IMG/VR virus record: IMGVR_UViG_3300009786_001527
Span: 1 to 39,675 of that record
Reading direction: 5' to 3' (one strand)
Length of the DNA: 39,675 nucleotides
DNA from: a virus
Part shown: positions 15,450-23,591 of the stretch, one piece after another
How positions within the stretch are numbered: the first letter of the stretch is position 1
Layout: each line of letters opens with the position of its first letter
The notes under the pieces: generated by a model
What the model was told of the DNA's origin: nothing
Seen by the model: the letters and a program-made list of their open reading frames with translations, nothing else
Database searches by the model: none
Made by a program: the position numbers and the translations under genes

Positions 15450-16628
15450 ATGTTAAAACAAAAAAGAAATTTAATTCTTGCTTTTATTATTTCATTTGGT
15501 ATGATGATGGTTGCATCAACTGCAATAGCAACCAGTTCGGGAACAGACGCAAGTACTCCGCCTTACCCTATAATTACTTCACAAACATATATTAATTTAT
15601 ATAATAAAGTTATTGATTCGGTAGTAACAGTAATTGTTGAAGTTGAAGGCGAGGGCCAGAGAAAATTTATAAATAACCTCCCACCCGATTCACCATTTAA
15701 TCAATTATTTAAAGATGACGACGGCAAGGCTCCTACCATGCCTCGAGCAGTTGGCAAGGGCAGTGGTTACATTGTTAGCGAAGGTGGCCTTGTTTATACT
15801 AACCATCACGTTGTGTTTGGTGCTCAGGAAGAACAACCAAATATGAGAATTGTTGAAATTGTTATAGTATGGCATGATCAAAAATATAGGAAAGCAACAG
15901 TTGTTGCATCTGATCCTGTAGCAGACGTAGCAATTTTACAAATTATAAAAGAAGGTGATGAAACATTTCAAGCATTAAAATTTGCTGATAGTGATTTAGC
16001 AACGCCTGGAACAATGGTTGCGGCAATCGGAACTCCATTAGATCATCCGTTTAGTATTACCTCAGGAATTATTAGTGGTGTAGGAAGACCTACCGGCAAA
16101 GGTGTGTGGGTTAAGATGCTACAAACAGATACAGTTATTAATAAAGGTAATAGCGGTGGCCCTCTTTTTAATATAAAGGGAGAAGTTATTGGAATGAACA
16201 CATTAATTATGTCGCCCTCTGGTTTCTTTATTGGTATTGGTTATGCTATACCATCTAATACTATTATTGAAGTTGCCTCACAATTAATTGATCATGGCGA
16301 ATATATTCGGCCATGGATTGGCGTATCGCTTTCTAATTTAAGTGATGACTTTAAGAGTAAATTTAATGTTACCAATGATGCGGTTGTATTTATTAACGTT
16401 AAACCCGATGGCCCTGCAGGAAAATCAGGATTTCGATCATACGATATTATTTTAGAATGGGATGGAGAGACAATTGATGCTGAACAATTAATTACTCTTA
16501 TATCTGAGAGTAAACCCGGAGATACGTATACATTATTAGTTAGACGAATTAAGGATTTTGATAAAAATCTTTATGAAGACGTTACAGTTACGCTAACGAT
16601 AGGTGTAATGCCAGTTACTGGTAAATAG
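15450..16628 (+). CDS. Periplasmic trypsin-like serine protease with PDZ domain (HtrA/DegP-like)
   Basis: From ATG 15450 the product has 392 residues and a Sec signal peptide MLKQKRNLILAFIISFGMMM ending near ATA, so it acts in the periplasm. The S1C protease domain has the triad H120 (TNHHVV), D159 (VADVAIL) and S235 (NKGNSGGP). One PDZ domain follows (from IRPWIGVSLSNL to DTYTLLVRR). Bacterial DegP has two PDZ domains and DegS one, so this is DegS-like in layout. An in-frame ATG at 15423 lacks a suitable RBS; AAAGGAAAA at 15438-15446 supports 15450. It may process envelope proteins or affect the host stress response; for a phage this is an unusual cargo. Confidence 0.9.
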   Translation: MLKQKRNLILAFIISFGMMMVASTAIATSSGTDASTPPYPIITSQTYINLYNKVIDSVVTVIVEVEGEGQRKFINNLPPDSPFNQLFKDDDGKAPTMPRAVGKGSGYIVSEGGLVYTNHHVVFGAQEEQPNMRIVEIVIVWHDQKYRKATVVASDPVADVAILQIIKEGDETFQALKFADSDLATPGTMVAAIGTPLDHPFSITSGIISGVGRPTGKGVWVKMLQTDTVINKGNSGGPLFNIKGEVIGMNTLIMSPSGFFIGIGYAIPSNTIIEVASQLIDHGEYIRPWIGVSLSNLSDDFKSKFNVTNDAVVFINVKPDGPAGKSGFRSYDIILEWDGETIDAEQLITLISESKPGDTYTLLVRRIKDFDKNLYEDVTVTLTIGVMPVTGK

Positions 16629-16635
16629 ATATGGA

Positions 16636-17328
16636 ATGAAAGATGATTATTTTACAATTTTTGACAGGATAGATCCAGATTGGGCCCAGGAACAGGCCAA
16701 AGAAATCATTGAAACTATGCCTCGGTTCCAACGAGGTGTTACTACAGCAAAGTTTTATAATAATTATGAAACGTGGAAATTTGTAAGAGGATCAAAGGTT
16801 CCTCTAATAAAAAAGTTCTTCGAACTTGGCGACGAGCATAACGAAAAGTTCAAACATTTATATAATAGAGAATTAAACATACACGTATGTCGATTAACTT
16901 ATGTACATGATGCATCAGACGAAATCAGTGTATGGCATAAAGATGGAAAGTATTTAAATGGCAATACCCATTTAACAATTAAAGGTAATTGCAATCTTTT
17001 AATTAAAGATGATGAATGTGTAACACATTTACAAGTACCAAATGGCACCTATTTTTATTTTAGTGCAACAAAGTATCATCATACTGTTAAGCCTACTTCG
17101 GGCGAACGAATTGAGGCTTGTGGATTTATAGATGAATACCAATCATCAATTGATGCTTACTACGCTGCCGCAGAAGATAGCCCTTATAAACTTTGTGACA
17201 ATACTCATCCTGCTTGGATAGAGCATCAGTTTAAGGTTTATGATTATATGAAAGACTCATATGCTGAGGGAAGGGCATCGGCTGATCACCCGGCCGATTG
17301 GCCCCAGGAGAATAAAAATGAAGATTGA
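16636..17328 (+). CDS. 2-oxoglutarate/Fe(II) oxygenase-like protein (AspH-like)
   Basis: A 230-residue protein with a double-stranded beta-helix core. Iron ligands are H101 and D103 in ISVWHKDGKYL and H149 in KYHHTVKPTSGERIEACGF, where R158 could bind 2-oxoglutarate. The layout resembles aspartyl/asparaginyl beta-hydroxylase-like phage proteins. It sits between the HtrA-like protease and glutaredoxin; its 3' end overlaps glutaredoxin by 11 bases. A similar fold appears three times in the minus-strand cluster at 31844-36162. Possible target: a protein side chain, but no substrate is evident. Confidence 0.75.
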   Translation: MKDDYFTIFDRIDPDWAQEQAKEIIETMPRFQRGVTTAKFYNNYETWKFVRGSKVPLIKKFFELGDEHNEKFKHLYNRELNIHVCRLTYVHDASDEISVWHKDGKYLNGNTHLTIKGNCNLLIKDDECVTHLQVPNGTYFYFSATKYHHTVKPTSGERIEACGFIDEYQSSIDAYYAAAEDSPYKLCDNTHPAWIEHQFKVYDYMKDSYAEGRASADHPADWPQENKNED

Positions 17329-17548
17329 GATTTATAGTAAAGATTTTTGTGGCTTCTGTGATGCGGCAAAAAATTTAATGGAAATAAAAGGACTTGAGTA
17401 CACTGAATACCGTATAGGTTATGAAAATATAACTAGAGAAACCTTACTCGAACGGGTACCAAGTGCCCGTACGGTACCTCAAATTATCATCGATGGTAAT
17501 ATTATAGGCGGCTTTGATGACTTTAAAGAGTGGTTAAGTTCATCCTAA
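17318..17548 (+). CDS. Glutaredoxin
   Basis: A 76-residue thioredoxin-fold protein with the dithiol motif CGFC (KDFCGFCDAAK), cis-Pro segment RTVPQIIIDG and the GGFDD glutathione-binding turn. It is the size of phage and bacterial glutaredoxins, which reduce ribonucleotide reductase. The ATG at 17318 follows CAGGAGAATAAAA, a good ribosome binding site; an earlier in-frame start at 17261 would only add a non-conserved tail read from the overlapping gene. No ribonucleotide reductase lies in the window. Confidence 0.92.
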   Translation: MKIEIYSKDFCGFCDAAKNLMEIKGLEYTEYRIGYENITRETLLERVPSARTVPQIIIDGNIIGGFDDFKEWLSSS

Positions 17549-17583
17549 TTCTTGGATAATTTTCGCTATTCCATCGAATATCA

Positions 17584-17591
17584 GATAAATA
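17584..17591 (+). promoter_or_regulatory. T4-like late promoter candidate (GATAAATA)
   Basis: GATAAATA followed by TTATT, in an 86-base gap and 44 bases before the AGGAG of the gene at 17635. It matches NATAAATA. The gap shows no terminator that I can support. Confidence 0.45.
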
Positions 17592-17634
17592 TTATTAGTA
17601 AGTTAATATCAAATTTATTTGATAGGAGATGGAA

Positions 17635-17922
17635 GTGAGTAGACCAAAGCCGGAAGTTCTGTTATCATATACAGACCCGAAATCATATAAAAAAGAAGAA
17701 GTCCTGAAAGCAGAAGCAATCTGGGCAGTATTCTATGACGGCGGCCCGATCAACCTCCGTAACCTTAATTCTTTAGTTGACTATCCGGGGCCTAAATATC
17801 GTAAGGTCTCATTTAGTAATCCTGGCCATGCATTAAACTTAGCGGAAAAGTTAAACCAAAAATTTCAGACAGATAAATTTCAAGTGTATAAATTAATAGA
17901 TGGCGAAATCGTTGTTGAATAA
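17635..17922 (+). CDS. Hypothetical phage protein, 95 aa
   Basis: A small protein with no recognised family. Its middle reads EAIWAVFYDGGPINLRNLNSL and YRKVSFSNPGHALNLAEKLN, with a strand-helix pattern that could be an OB- or ferredoxin-like unit. The start is most likely the GTG at 17635, six bases after AGGAG (17624-17628); the ATG at 17629 directly abuts that site. It overlaps the next gene by 23 bases and lies behind a late-type motif. Confidence 0.62.
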   Translation: MSRPKPEVLLSYTDPKSYKKEEVLKAEAIWAVFYDGGPINLRNLNSLVDYPGPKYRKVSFSNPGHALNLAEKLNQKFQTDKFQVYKLIDGEIVVE

Positions 17923-18385
17923 TGTTCATGCATTTCTAGCGAATAAATTCATTGAAGAGCAGGCCGAAGAGTTAGGCATTGAAAAAAACGAACTGACCCA
18001 TGGAGTTGTATATGCTTTGTTATTTGATAATATTCGTATAAAAGACAATGAACCATTTGGACTTCGATTAACCAAAGAAGGTTTTAATTGGTTAAAAGAA
18101 CACTATGATGTATATAAAATTACATTAAGTGAAGAGTATTTAACAGGCCGGCATATATTATACTTAGACAGGTATCTTGAATTCCCATACTACATAATAC
18201 GTCGAACGCCTTATCGAAGGGCAGTAGGGCCAGCATCACCACAGAAAACATTTCAGGGTGTAGGTTTGTATCTATTTTCCGGTCAAGATACTATAGAACT
18301 TAAATTGCTTTCTGGAGACATAGATAAATGGGTCGAAAACCGAAAAACCGGAGAAACCCTACAAGATGAGTGGGATTCTAGTTAA
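17900..18385 (+). CDS. Hypothetical phage protein, 161 aa
   Basis: No family recognised. It starts with an amphipathic helical part (LANKFIEEQAEELGIEKNELTHGVVYALLFDNI), which could be a small dimerising domain, followed by a Tyr-rich region with many aromatic residues (RYLEFPYYIIRRTPYRRAV). No signal or membrane segment is visible. The ATG overlaps the end of the previous gene. The promoter for the SprT-like gene begins two bases after its stop codon. Confidence 0.65.
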   Translation: MAKSLLNNVHAFLANKFIEEQAEELGIEKNELTHGVVYALLFDNIRIKDNEPFGLRLTKEGFNWLKEHYDVYKITLSEEYLTGRHILYLDRYLEFPYYIIRRTPYRRAVGPASPQKTFQGVGLYLFSGQDTIELKLLSGDIDKWVENRKTGETLQDEWDSS

Positions 18386-18387
18386 GG

Positions 18388-18415
18388 TTGACAAAATAGC
18401 AAAAGGTAGTATAAT
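18388..18415 (+). promoter_or_regulatory. Repeated sigma70-type promoter, copy 1 (SprT-like gene)
   Basis: TTGACA at 18388-18393, a 16-base spacer and perfect TATAAT at 18410-18415, within the shared frame AAGGTTGACA-N16-TATAATGTATATA. It starts two bases after the preceding stop codon and drives the SprT-like gene at 18452. Two nearly identical copies follow at 18928 and 20194. Confidence 0.82.
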
Positions 18416-18451
18416 GTATATATAGAGTTAGAATTCGAATGGAAGACCAGC

Positions 18452-18910
18452 ATGGCCAGACCAAATAAGTTAGTTCAATTAATGGATACGAAACTCCCAA
18501 CTAAGTCAGAATTTAAGAAGAAACTCTATAGACCCAGTGATAGCGAAGTACAGGATGTATTTGCTATTCTCAATAAGAATATATTTGGAAACGAATTAGC
18601 GCCTGTTAATATTGTTTTAAAACGAATTCATATGGCATATGGTTGGTGTGAAGGACGAACAGACGAAAATGGAACATTTTATACCCATGAAATTAAGATT
18701 TCACCAACACATGGTTGTTTGCAATGGTTTGCCACAATTTTAGCCCACGAAATGGTGCATCATTGGCAATGGAGCATATATTCAAATGAGCGGTATGACC
18801 AAGGCATATCATTTAAAAAAGCGGCTATAATGAGTCATGGACCCTCATTTTATAAGTGGAAGAAACCCTTAGAAAAGTATGGTATTCCATTAAATACCGG
18901 ATATGAATAA
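18452..18910 (+). CDS. SprT-like zinc metalloprotease domain protein
   Basis: A 152-residue SprT/Spartan-type domain. The zinc motif HEMVH is at residues 99-103 (ILAHEMVHHWQW), a third histidine H129 lies in MSHGPSFYKW, and the strand NIVLKRIHMAYGWCEG is typical of the family. Bacterial and phage SprT-like proteins are thought to cleave DNA-bound proteins, by analogy with Spartan. It is preceded by its own strong promoter and is followed by the MoxR/VWA genes with the same promoter type, so the three may be co-expressed early. Confidence 0.85.
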   Translation: MARPNKLVQLMDTKLPTKSEFKKKLYRPSDSEVQDVFAILNKNIFGNELAPVNIVLKRIHMAYGWCEGRTDENGTFYTHEIKISPTHGCLQWFATILAHEMVHHWQWSIYSNERYDQGISFKKAAIMSHGPSFYKWKKPLEKYGIPLNTGYE

Positions 18911-18927
18911 GAGTTGCTCGTTTAAGG

Positions 18928-18955
18928 TTGACAAACCAAGATATCATGCTATAAT
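18928..18955 (+). promoter_or_regulatory. Repeated sigma70-type promoter, copy 2 (MoxR gene)
   Basis: TTGACA at 18928-18933, a 16-base spacer and TATAAT at 18950-18955, in the same AAGGTTGACA-N16-TATAATGTATACA frame as copies 1 and 3. It drives the MoxR-type gene after a leader of about 60 bases. Confidence 0.85.
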
Positions 18956-19019
18956 GTATACATAATGAGAAATAAGAAGTACGTCTCTCAAATTTTAATC
19001 GGCAATAGTGAGGTTATAA

Positions 19020-20129
19020 ATGGCTGATACACCTGAAGTTCGCACAGTAAGGATCCGGGACGCTAAGGTCTCTATTCTTCGCGCGATGAAGCGGAAGCGT
19101 CCTGTGTTTGTTTGGGGCGGCCCTGGGATTGGTAAATCCGATCTTATTGATCAAATCACTGGTGAGCTTAGTGGTTATATGATTGATCTTCGATTGGCAC
19201 TTATGGAGCCGACTGATTTGCGTGGTATTCCATACTACAATAAAAAAGAGAACAATATGAGTTGGGCCCAGCCGGTAGATCTTCCTACTGAGGAATTTGC
19301 CGCTAAGTACCCGATCGTTGTTTTGTTCTTAGATGAACTTAATGCCGCTCCTCCGAGCGTACAGGCCGCGGCGTATCAGTTGATTCTGAATCGTCGGATT
19401 GGTACTTACAAGTTGCCTGATAACGTTGTCGTAGTTGCCGCTGGCAACCGTGAGACGGACAAAGGTGTCACGTATAAGATGCCTAAGCCGCTTGCCAACC
19501 GTTTCGTCCATTTGAACTTGGATGTGAACTTTGAGGATTGGTTTACTTGGGCAACGAATAACAAGGTACACGCCGACGTAGTTGGTTACTTGTCGTTCGC
19601 TAAGTCGGATCTTTACAATTTTGATCCGCGTTCGCCCGACCAGGCTTTTGCAACTCCTCGGACTTGGACCTTTGTTGGTGAGCTCCTTGAGGACACTGAA
19701 GACGATATGCCGATTACTGAGAGTCAGTTGACAGACTTGGTATCCGGTACTGTTGGTGAGGGCATGGCCCTTAAGTTTATGAACCACCGGACTTTTGCTT
19801 CTCAGTTACCTAATCCTTCAGATATCCTTGCTGGTAAGGTTAAGGATTTGAAGGTCACTGAGATCTCGGCCCAGTATACTTTAACTGTTAATCTTTGCTA
19901 CGAGTTGAGCGAGGGTTACAAAGACGCCAAGAAGTCCAAGAAGTTGGATAACTGGCACAAGCAGGCCGATAACTTCTTTGGTTATATGATGGCTAACTTT
20001 CAGACTGAGATGGTTGTTCTTGGTGCGAAGATTGCACTATCCAACTATAGTCTCCCATTTGAGACTAAGAAGTTGAAGACCTTTAAAGAGTTTTACGATC
20101 GTTACGGTCAGTTGATCATTGATGCGTAA
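19020..20129 (+). CDS. MoxR-type AAA+ ATPase
   Basis: A 369-residue AAA+ ATPase. Walker A GGPGIGKS is at residues 33-40, Walker B VVLFLDELN at 100-108, sensor 1 N143 in AAGNRE and an arginine-finger candidate R161 in LANRFVH. The MoxR insert region MEPTDLRGIPYY follows Walker A. MoxR ATPases work with VWA-domain partners as chaperones that remodel or activate complexes; the partner here is the next gene. GC content and codon choice (about half G/C in sampled lines) are clearly higher than in genes before 18 kb, which suggests high expression or a different origin. It is flanked by its own promoter and a terminator hairpin. Confidence 0.9.
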   Translation: MADTPEVRTVRIRDAKVSILRAMKRKRPVFVWGGPGIGKSDLIDQITGELSGYMIDLRLALMEPTDLRGIPYYNKKENNMSWAQPVDLPTEEFAAKYPIVVLFLDELNAAPPSVQAAAYQLILNRRIGTYKLPDNVVVVAAGNRETDKGVTYKMPKPLANRFVHLNLDVNFEDWFTWATNNKVHADVVGYLSFAKSDLYNFDPRSPDQAFATPRTWTFVGELLEDTEDDMPITESQLTDLVSGTVGEGMALKFMNHRTFASQLPNPSDILAGKVKDLKVTEISAQYTLTVNLCYELSEGYKDAKKSKKLDNWHKQADNFFGYMMANFQTEMVVLGAKIALSNYSLPFETKKLKTFKEFYDRYGQLIIDA

Positions 20130-20135
20130 CACCCA

Positions 20136-20182
20136 GGGGGCTATATTGCATTATCAACTCACTTTGAAGCAATATGCCCCCC
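20136..20182 (+). terminator. Terminator hairpin after the MoxR gene
   Basis: GGGGGCTATATTGC (from 20136) pairs with GCAATATGCCCCCC (to 20182) with a two-base internal mismatch and a loop of about 19 bases; ACTTTT follows. It separates the MoxR gene from promoter copy 3. Confidence 0.7.
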
Positions 20183-20193
20183 AACTTTTAAGG

Positions 20194-20221
20194 TTGACAG
20201 ATCAATATACTGTAGTATAAT
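20194..20221 (+). promoter_or_regulatory. Repeated sigma70-type promoter, copy 3 (VWA gene)
   Basis: TTGACA at 20194-20199, a 16-base spacer and TATAAT at 20216-20221, in the frame AAGGTTGACA-N16-TATAATGTATATA. It drives the VWA/HExxH gene at 20256 and perhaps the HTH gene after it. Confidence 0.85.
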
Positions 20222-20255
20222 GTATATATACTAAGAAATTAGGTAGAAGAAGCAG

Positions 20256-21542
20256 ATGTCAATACAAGATTTAGAGAAGTGCCCAACTCGAAAACGGCTA
20301 ATCACAAGCCGGGTTCGTCTACTTATTAATAAGCCGTTCTTTGGGAATCTCATTACTCGCTTACCGCTAGTCGACGCAACAGATTTTGGATGGTGTAAGA
20401 CGGCCGCTACGGATGCGAAGTACATTTATTACAATCGCGACTTCATTGACAAATTACGAGACGGCGAGGTTGATTTTCTCTTTGGACACGAGTTACTGCA
20501 TTGTGTATACGATCATTTGGATCGTCGGAACGGCAGGCAACCCCTACTTTGGAACATTGCAAACGATTTTGTAGTTAACCAGACGCTCGTTGAAGAGGGT
20601 GTTGGCGAACTTATTACTACTGTTAAGGCTTGCTACGATCCTAAGTATCGTAATTTGGCTTCAGAGGAAGTATACGAAGATCTTGTCACTCAGCAGGAAG
20701 AGATGATGAAGGAGTTTTCCTTAGATGATCTCTTAGACCAGCATTTAGATGGCCAAGGCGGCGACGGTTCTGAGGATGGAGAACAAGGTCAGGGCATGCC
20801 GGTACCGGGTGCAGGCGCTGATACAGAGCCTGGTAAGAACGGTCCTCCTAAGTACTCTGAGGAAGAACGTAAAAAGATTAAAGACGAATTTAAGAATGCT
20901 GTGATTCAAGCGGCGCAGAGCGCAGGTGCTGGTAATGTTCCAAAGAGTGTTGCTCGGCTGATTAAGAAACTTACTGAGCCTAAGATGGATTGGAGAGAGT
21001 TTCTTGAGTTACAGGTTCAGAGCATTATAAAGGAAGACTACACAATGATGAAGCCGTCCAGGCGCGGCTGGCACATTGATGCAATTCTTCCGTCCATGAA
21101 GGATGCTGATGCAGTTGAAGTGGATTGTGTAGTTGATGCCTCAGGTAGTATGACAACTGATATGCTACGGGATGTTCTTAGTGAGATCAAAGGCATTATG
21201 ACACAGTTCGATGATTTCAAACTCCGTGTGTTCTCGTTTGATACTGAGGTATATGGACTTAAAGAATTTACTCCGTACAACATCGACGAGATTGATGAGT
21301 ACGAGTTACAAGGCGGTGGAGGAACAGACTTTGAAGTAGTTTGGACCTTCATGAAAGAGAACGATATCGAGCCCAAGAAGTTGATCTTCTTTACAGATGG
21401 TTATCCTTGGGGCGGTTGGGGCGACGAAAACTACTGTGATACACTATGGTTGATTCATAGTTATCATGACAAGTCTTTTGAAGCACCATTTGGACTTACA
21501 GTACATTACGAGGCGCAGGCAAAACTTGCCAATGCCGCTTAA
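20256..21542 (+). CDS. VWA-domain protein with N-terminal HExxH metallopeptidase-like domain
   Basis: A 428-residue partner of the MoxR ATPase. The N-terminal domain contains HELLH (residues 78-82 in LFGHELLHCVYDH), the layout of the DUF2201/VWA-like metallopeptidase family. An acidic, glycine-rich linker follows (~160-200). The C-terminal VWA domain has the MIDAS motif DASGSM (294-299) and FFTDGYPWGGWGD. In bacteria such proteins work with MoxR ATPases. Because both HExxH and the MIDAS are intact, catalysis and metal-dependent binding are both plausible. Same raised GC content as the MoxR gene, and the same promoter type. Confidence 0.85.
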   Translation: MSIQDLEKCPTRKRLITSRVRLLINKPFFGNLITRLPLVDATDFGWCKTAATDAKYIYYNRDFIDKLRDGEVDFLFGHELLHCVYDHLDRRNGRQPLLWNIANDFVVNQTLVEEGVGELITTVKACYDPKYRNLASEEVYEDLVTQQEEMMKEFSLDDLLDQHLDGQGGDGSEDGEQGQGMPVPGAGADTEPGKNGPPKYSEEERKKIKDEFKNAVIQAAQSAGAGNVPKSVARLIKKLTEPKMDWREFLELQVQSIIKEDYTMMKPSRRGWHIDAILPSMKDADAVEVDCVVDASGSMTTDMLRDVLSEIKGIMTQFDDFKLRVFSFDTEVYGLKEFTPYNIDEIDEYELQGGGGTDFEVVWTFMKENDIEPKKLIFFTDGYPWGGWGDENYCDTLWLIHSYHDKSFEAPFGLTVHYEAQAKLANAA

Positions 21543-21607
21543 AGGTTTTTCGCGTTCAGCGAGAAAGGGAAGCCAGGCCCTATCTGGCAAAATAAGGTGA
21601 AGATAAT

Positions 21608-21871
21608 ATGACTTCTACTACTAAAACTGGTCGGGTGCTTACAGCACTTCAGGAAGGCCAAGAGCTCACTGCCAAGCAGATTGCCGCACGTTTTAACGTC
21701 GGTAATCCTGGTTCGGTTGTTGCGTCTCTTCGCAGTTCGGGGTATGCTGTACACTTGAACACCCGTACTGATACGAAAGGTCGTGTGACCAAGAAGTATC
21801 GTTTGGGTACTCCGAGCCGTAGTGTTGTGGCCGCTGGCTACAAGGCTATTGCAATGGGTCTAGTTGCATAA
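21608..21871 (+). CDS. Small winged-helix DNA-binding protein
   Basis: An 87-residue basic protein. Residues ~10-60 read as a winged helix: TALQEGQELTAKQIAARF (helices), NPGSVVASLRSSGYAV (recognition helix and turn), then two strands with TKGRVTKKYRLG. It resembles short HTH proteins of T4-like cyanophages. It may regulate the upstream MoxR/VWA genes or bind phage DNA. AAGGTGAAGAT precedes the ATG and a GC-rich hairpin follows. Its codon choice matches the GC-richer MoxR and VWA genes. Confidence 0.78.
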   Translation: MTSTTKTGRVLTALQEGQELTAKQIAARFNVGNPGSVVASLRSSGYAVHLNTRTDTKGRVTKKYRLGTPSRSVVAAGYKAIAMGLVA

Positions 21872-21882
21872 ACTAGGTATAA

Positions 21883-21902
21883 GAGGGGGCTTCGGCCCCC
21901 TC
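21883..21902 (+). terminator. Hairpin with UUCG tetraloop
   Basis: GAGGGGGC (21883-21890), TTCG loop, GCCCCCTC (21895-21902): an 8-bp perfect, very stable stem after the HTH gene. The usual T tract is missing (TAATCCTA), so it may be a weak terminator or an mRNA 3'-end stabiliser. Confidence 0.65.
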
Positions 21903-21934
21903 TAATCCTAGAAGTTATATTTGTTGGAGGTAAA

Positions 21935-22222
21935 ATGGGTCCTTATATTTTAGTAATATTTTTTGCTATGACACCGTTCGGTGCAAGTGAAGAGGACACA
22001 AAGTTCACTCAGATGTATATCGAATTGGATAGCCGTATTGAGTGTGAAGTTGAGGCAGAAAAACTTCAAGAATTTCGAATGGTAACACCAGTTGGTACGT
22101 TTGAATTTGGCGCAGATTGCTTTCCGGCCGCACCCGAATCCGGTACTTATGAATATAATGAAGACTTATATCCTAACGTGCCACAAAATTTGGAATTGAA
22201 TAATGAAGAAATCAAAACTTAG
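21935..22222 (+). CDS. Small probable exported protein, 95 aa
   Basis: The first 17 residues (GPYILVIFFAMTPFGA) are hydrophobic and could be a signal peptide or N-terminal anchor. The remainder is acidic and carries two cysteines (ECEVEAEKL and ADCFPAAP) that could form one disulfide in the periplasm. No family recognised. TTGGAGGTAAA at 21922-21932 precedes the ATG. It overlaps the alpha/beta-hydrolase lipoprotein gene by 20 bases, so the two exported proteins are co-translated. Confidence 0.65.
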   Translation: MGPYILVIFFAMTPFGASEEDTKFTQMYIELDSRIECEVEAEKLQEFRMVTPVGTFEFGADCFPAAPESGTYEYNEDLYPNVPQNLELNNEEIKT

Positions 22223-23576
22223 GATTATTCCTTTAGTTTTAATGGGCAGTGCATTGATGGGTTGTAATGCTATAACCTTAGCACATGATCACGATGATGT
22301 TGTTACTAAGACAGTTGTTACTAATACAATAGTAAATCAGAACCATGATGGTGAATATGAAGTTTACGGAACTTGTAGTTGGTCCGATTACAATGCTGGC
22401 GCCGCGGTGTCAATAAATGATGAATACAATGTATGGACCATTAAAAAAGGCGTTCTAAATTACAAGAGTGGACAATTTAATATTACCGGAAAGGTTAAGG
22501 GAGACTCCCTTAGCATATCAGGCAAAAGACTATCAGGCATTAGTAACGATTGGCATGGCCTAGATTTTTCAGGAAAATTAACTAGCCCTACAGATTCTGT
22601 ATTACACGGCTCGTGGAAAAATGGTGACTGTAAAGTTACTCTTCGAAAGGTGATTGAACCAGTTAACGTAGTTGATACGCCATACCGGCAGATGGAGATT
22701 AAGGTTGCGAGTAGTAATCCATTTAATATGCCTGCCCTTTTGCTTGGTGGAGGAATTCCTCGAGAAGTTCCTGTAACGGTTAATGCGCCACACCATGGAT
22801 ACGCCGGTAATAAACCGTTTGTTATTATTATACCGAGTAGTACTCCAAATATGCGTAGCGAAGAATTCATTGCAAGGGAGTTGCGAAAGAACGGTTATAA
22901 TACTGCGGTGGTTTATAGTTACAAAAGCATCGATTCCGGTGCAAAGTTTTCTAGTAAATTAACCTCTTCGGCTTTACTTGCAGACCTAGTTGCAACGGCT
23001 AGAGAACTGAAATATAATTACGGTTACGGTGCGAATGGCTTTATGGGAATTGGTACGTCTCGAGGTGCATTGGCTATAATGAAAGCAGGGTTCGAAGATT
23101 TCCGCGATATGTATAGCGGCGCCGATCTCATTACTTACGGAGTTGCTTTAAATGGCCCTTGCTATGAACGGCTTGATGCACTTAAAGTTAGGAGTGACTT
23201 CTCATTACTAATTGCAAACGGCGAAAATGATGATTCAACACCCGTTGCTCCGTGTAAGAAAATGATGACAATAGTAGATGACAATGTGAAACTATATATT
23301 CATCCAAATGGAAAGCATCATTTCTTTACTCCCGAGCCGTGGCAGAGAGATTACTATGATGAAAATGGTATGCATTTCATGAACAAATGTTCCTTAGGCC
23401 TCACTAACGATATGAGGGCCACAGTACAGAAGCGTGGCACAGATAAGATTACAGTACTCACACCGGAGAACTATAAACGAACTATTGGTGCGTGTATTGG
23501 CCGCGGAGCACATTACGGTGGTGATCGAAATGGTTTCGATGCATTACTAAAACAAGTCAAACGATTGTCAAGTTAA
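22203..23576 (+). CDS. Lipoprotein with C-terminal alpha/beta hydrolase (dienelactone hydrolase-like)
   Basis: A 457-residue lipoprotein: signal peptide and lipobox SALMGC with C21. Residues ~50-150 form a separate beta-rich domain (WTIKKGVLNYKSGQFNITG, LHGSWKNGDCKVTL). Residues ~190-450 have an alpha/beta hydrolase layout: a first strand PFVIIIPSS, the nucleophile elbow GIGTSRGA with S286, an acidic candidate in NGENDDSTPVAP and a His in PNGKHHFFT. This order fits the dienelactone hydrolase superfamily. It probably acts in the periplasm or at the outer membrane on an ester or glycan. A bacterial origin is likely, as this is not a usual phage gene. Confidence 0.78.
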   Translation: MKKSKLRIIPLVLMGSALMGCNAITLAHDHDDVVTKTVVTNTIVNQNHDGEYEVYGTCSWSDYNAGAAVSINDEYNVWTIKKGVLNYKSGQFNITGKVKGDSLSISGKRLSGISNDWHGLDFSGKLTSPTDSVLHGSWKNGDCKVTLRKVIEPVNVVDTPYRQMEIKVASSNPFNMPALLLGGGIPREVPVTVNAPHHGYAGNKPFVIIIPSSTPNMRSEEFIARELRKNGYNTAVVYSYKSIDSGAKFSSKLTSSALLADLVATARELKYNYGYGANGFMGIGTSRGALAIMKAGFEDFRDMYSGADLITYGVALNGPCYERLDALKVRSDFSLLIANGENDDSTPVAPCKKMMTIVDDNVKLYIHPNGKHHFFTPEPWQRDYYDENGMHFMNKCSLGLTNDMRATVQKRGTDKITVLTPENYKRTIGACIGRGAHYGGDRNGFDALLKQVKRLSS

Positions 23577-23591
23577 AAGGAGACTAAAACA

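Noticed and set aside
19329-19787. 152-codon minus-strand frame opposite the MoxR gene
   Set aside because: It is antisense to the conserved AAA+ domain; its product has no recognisable features.
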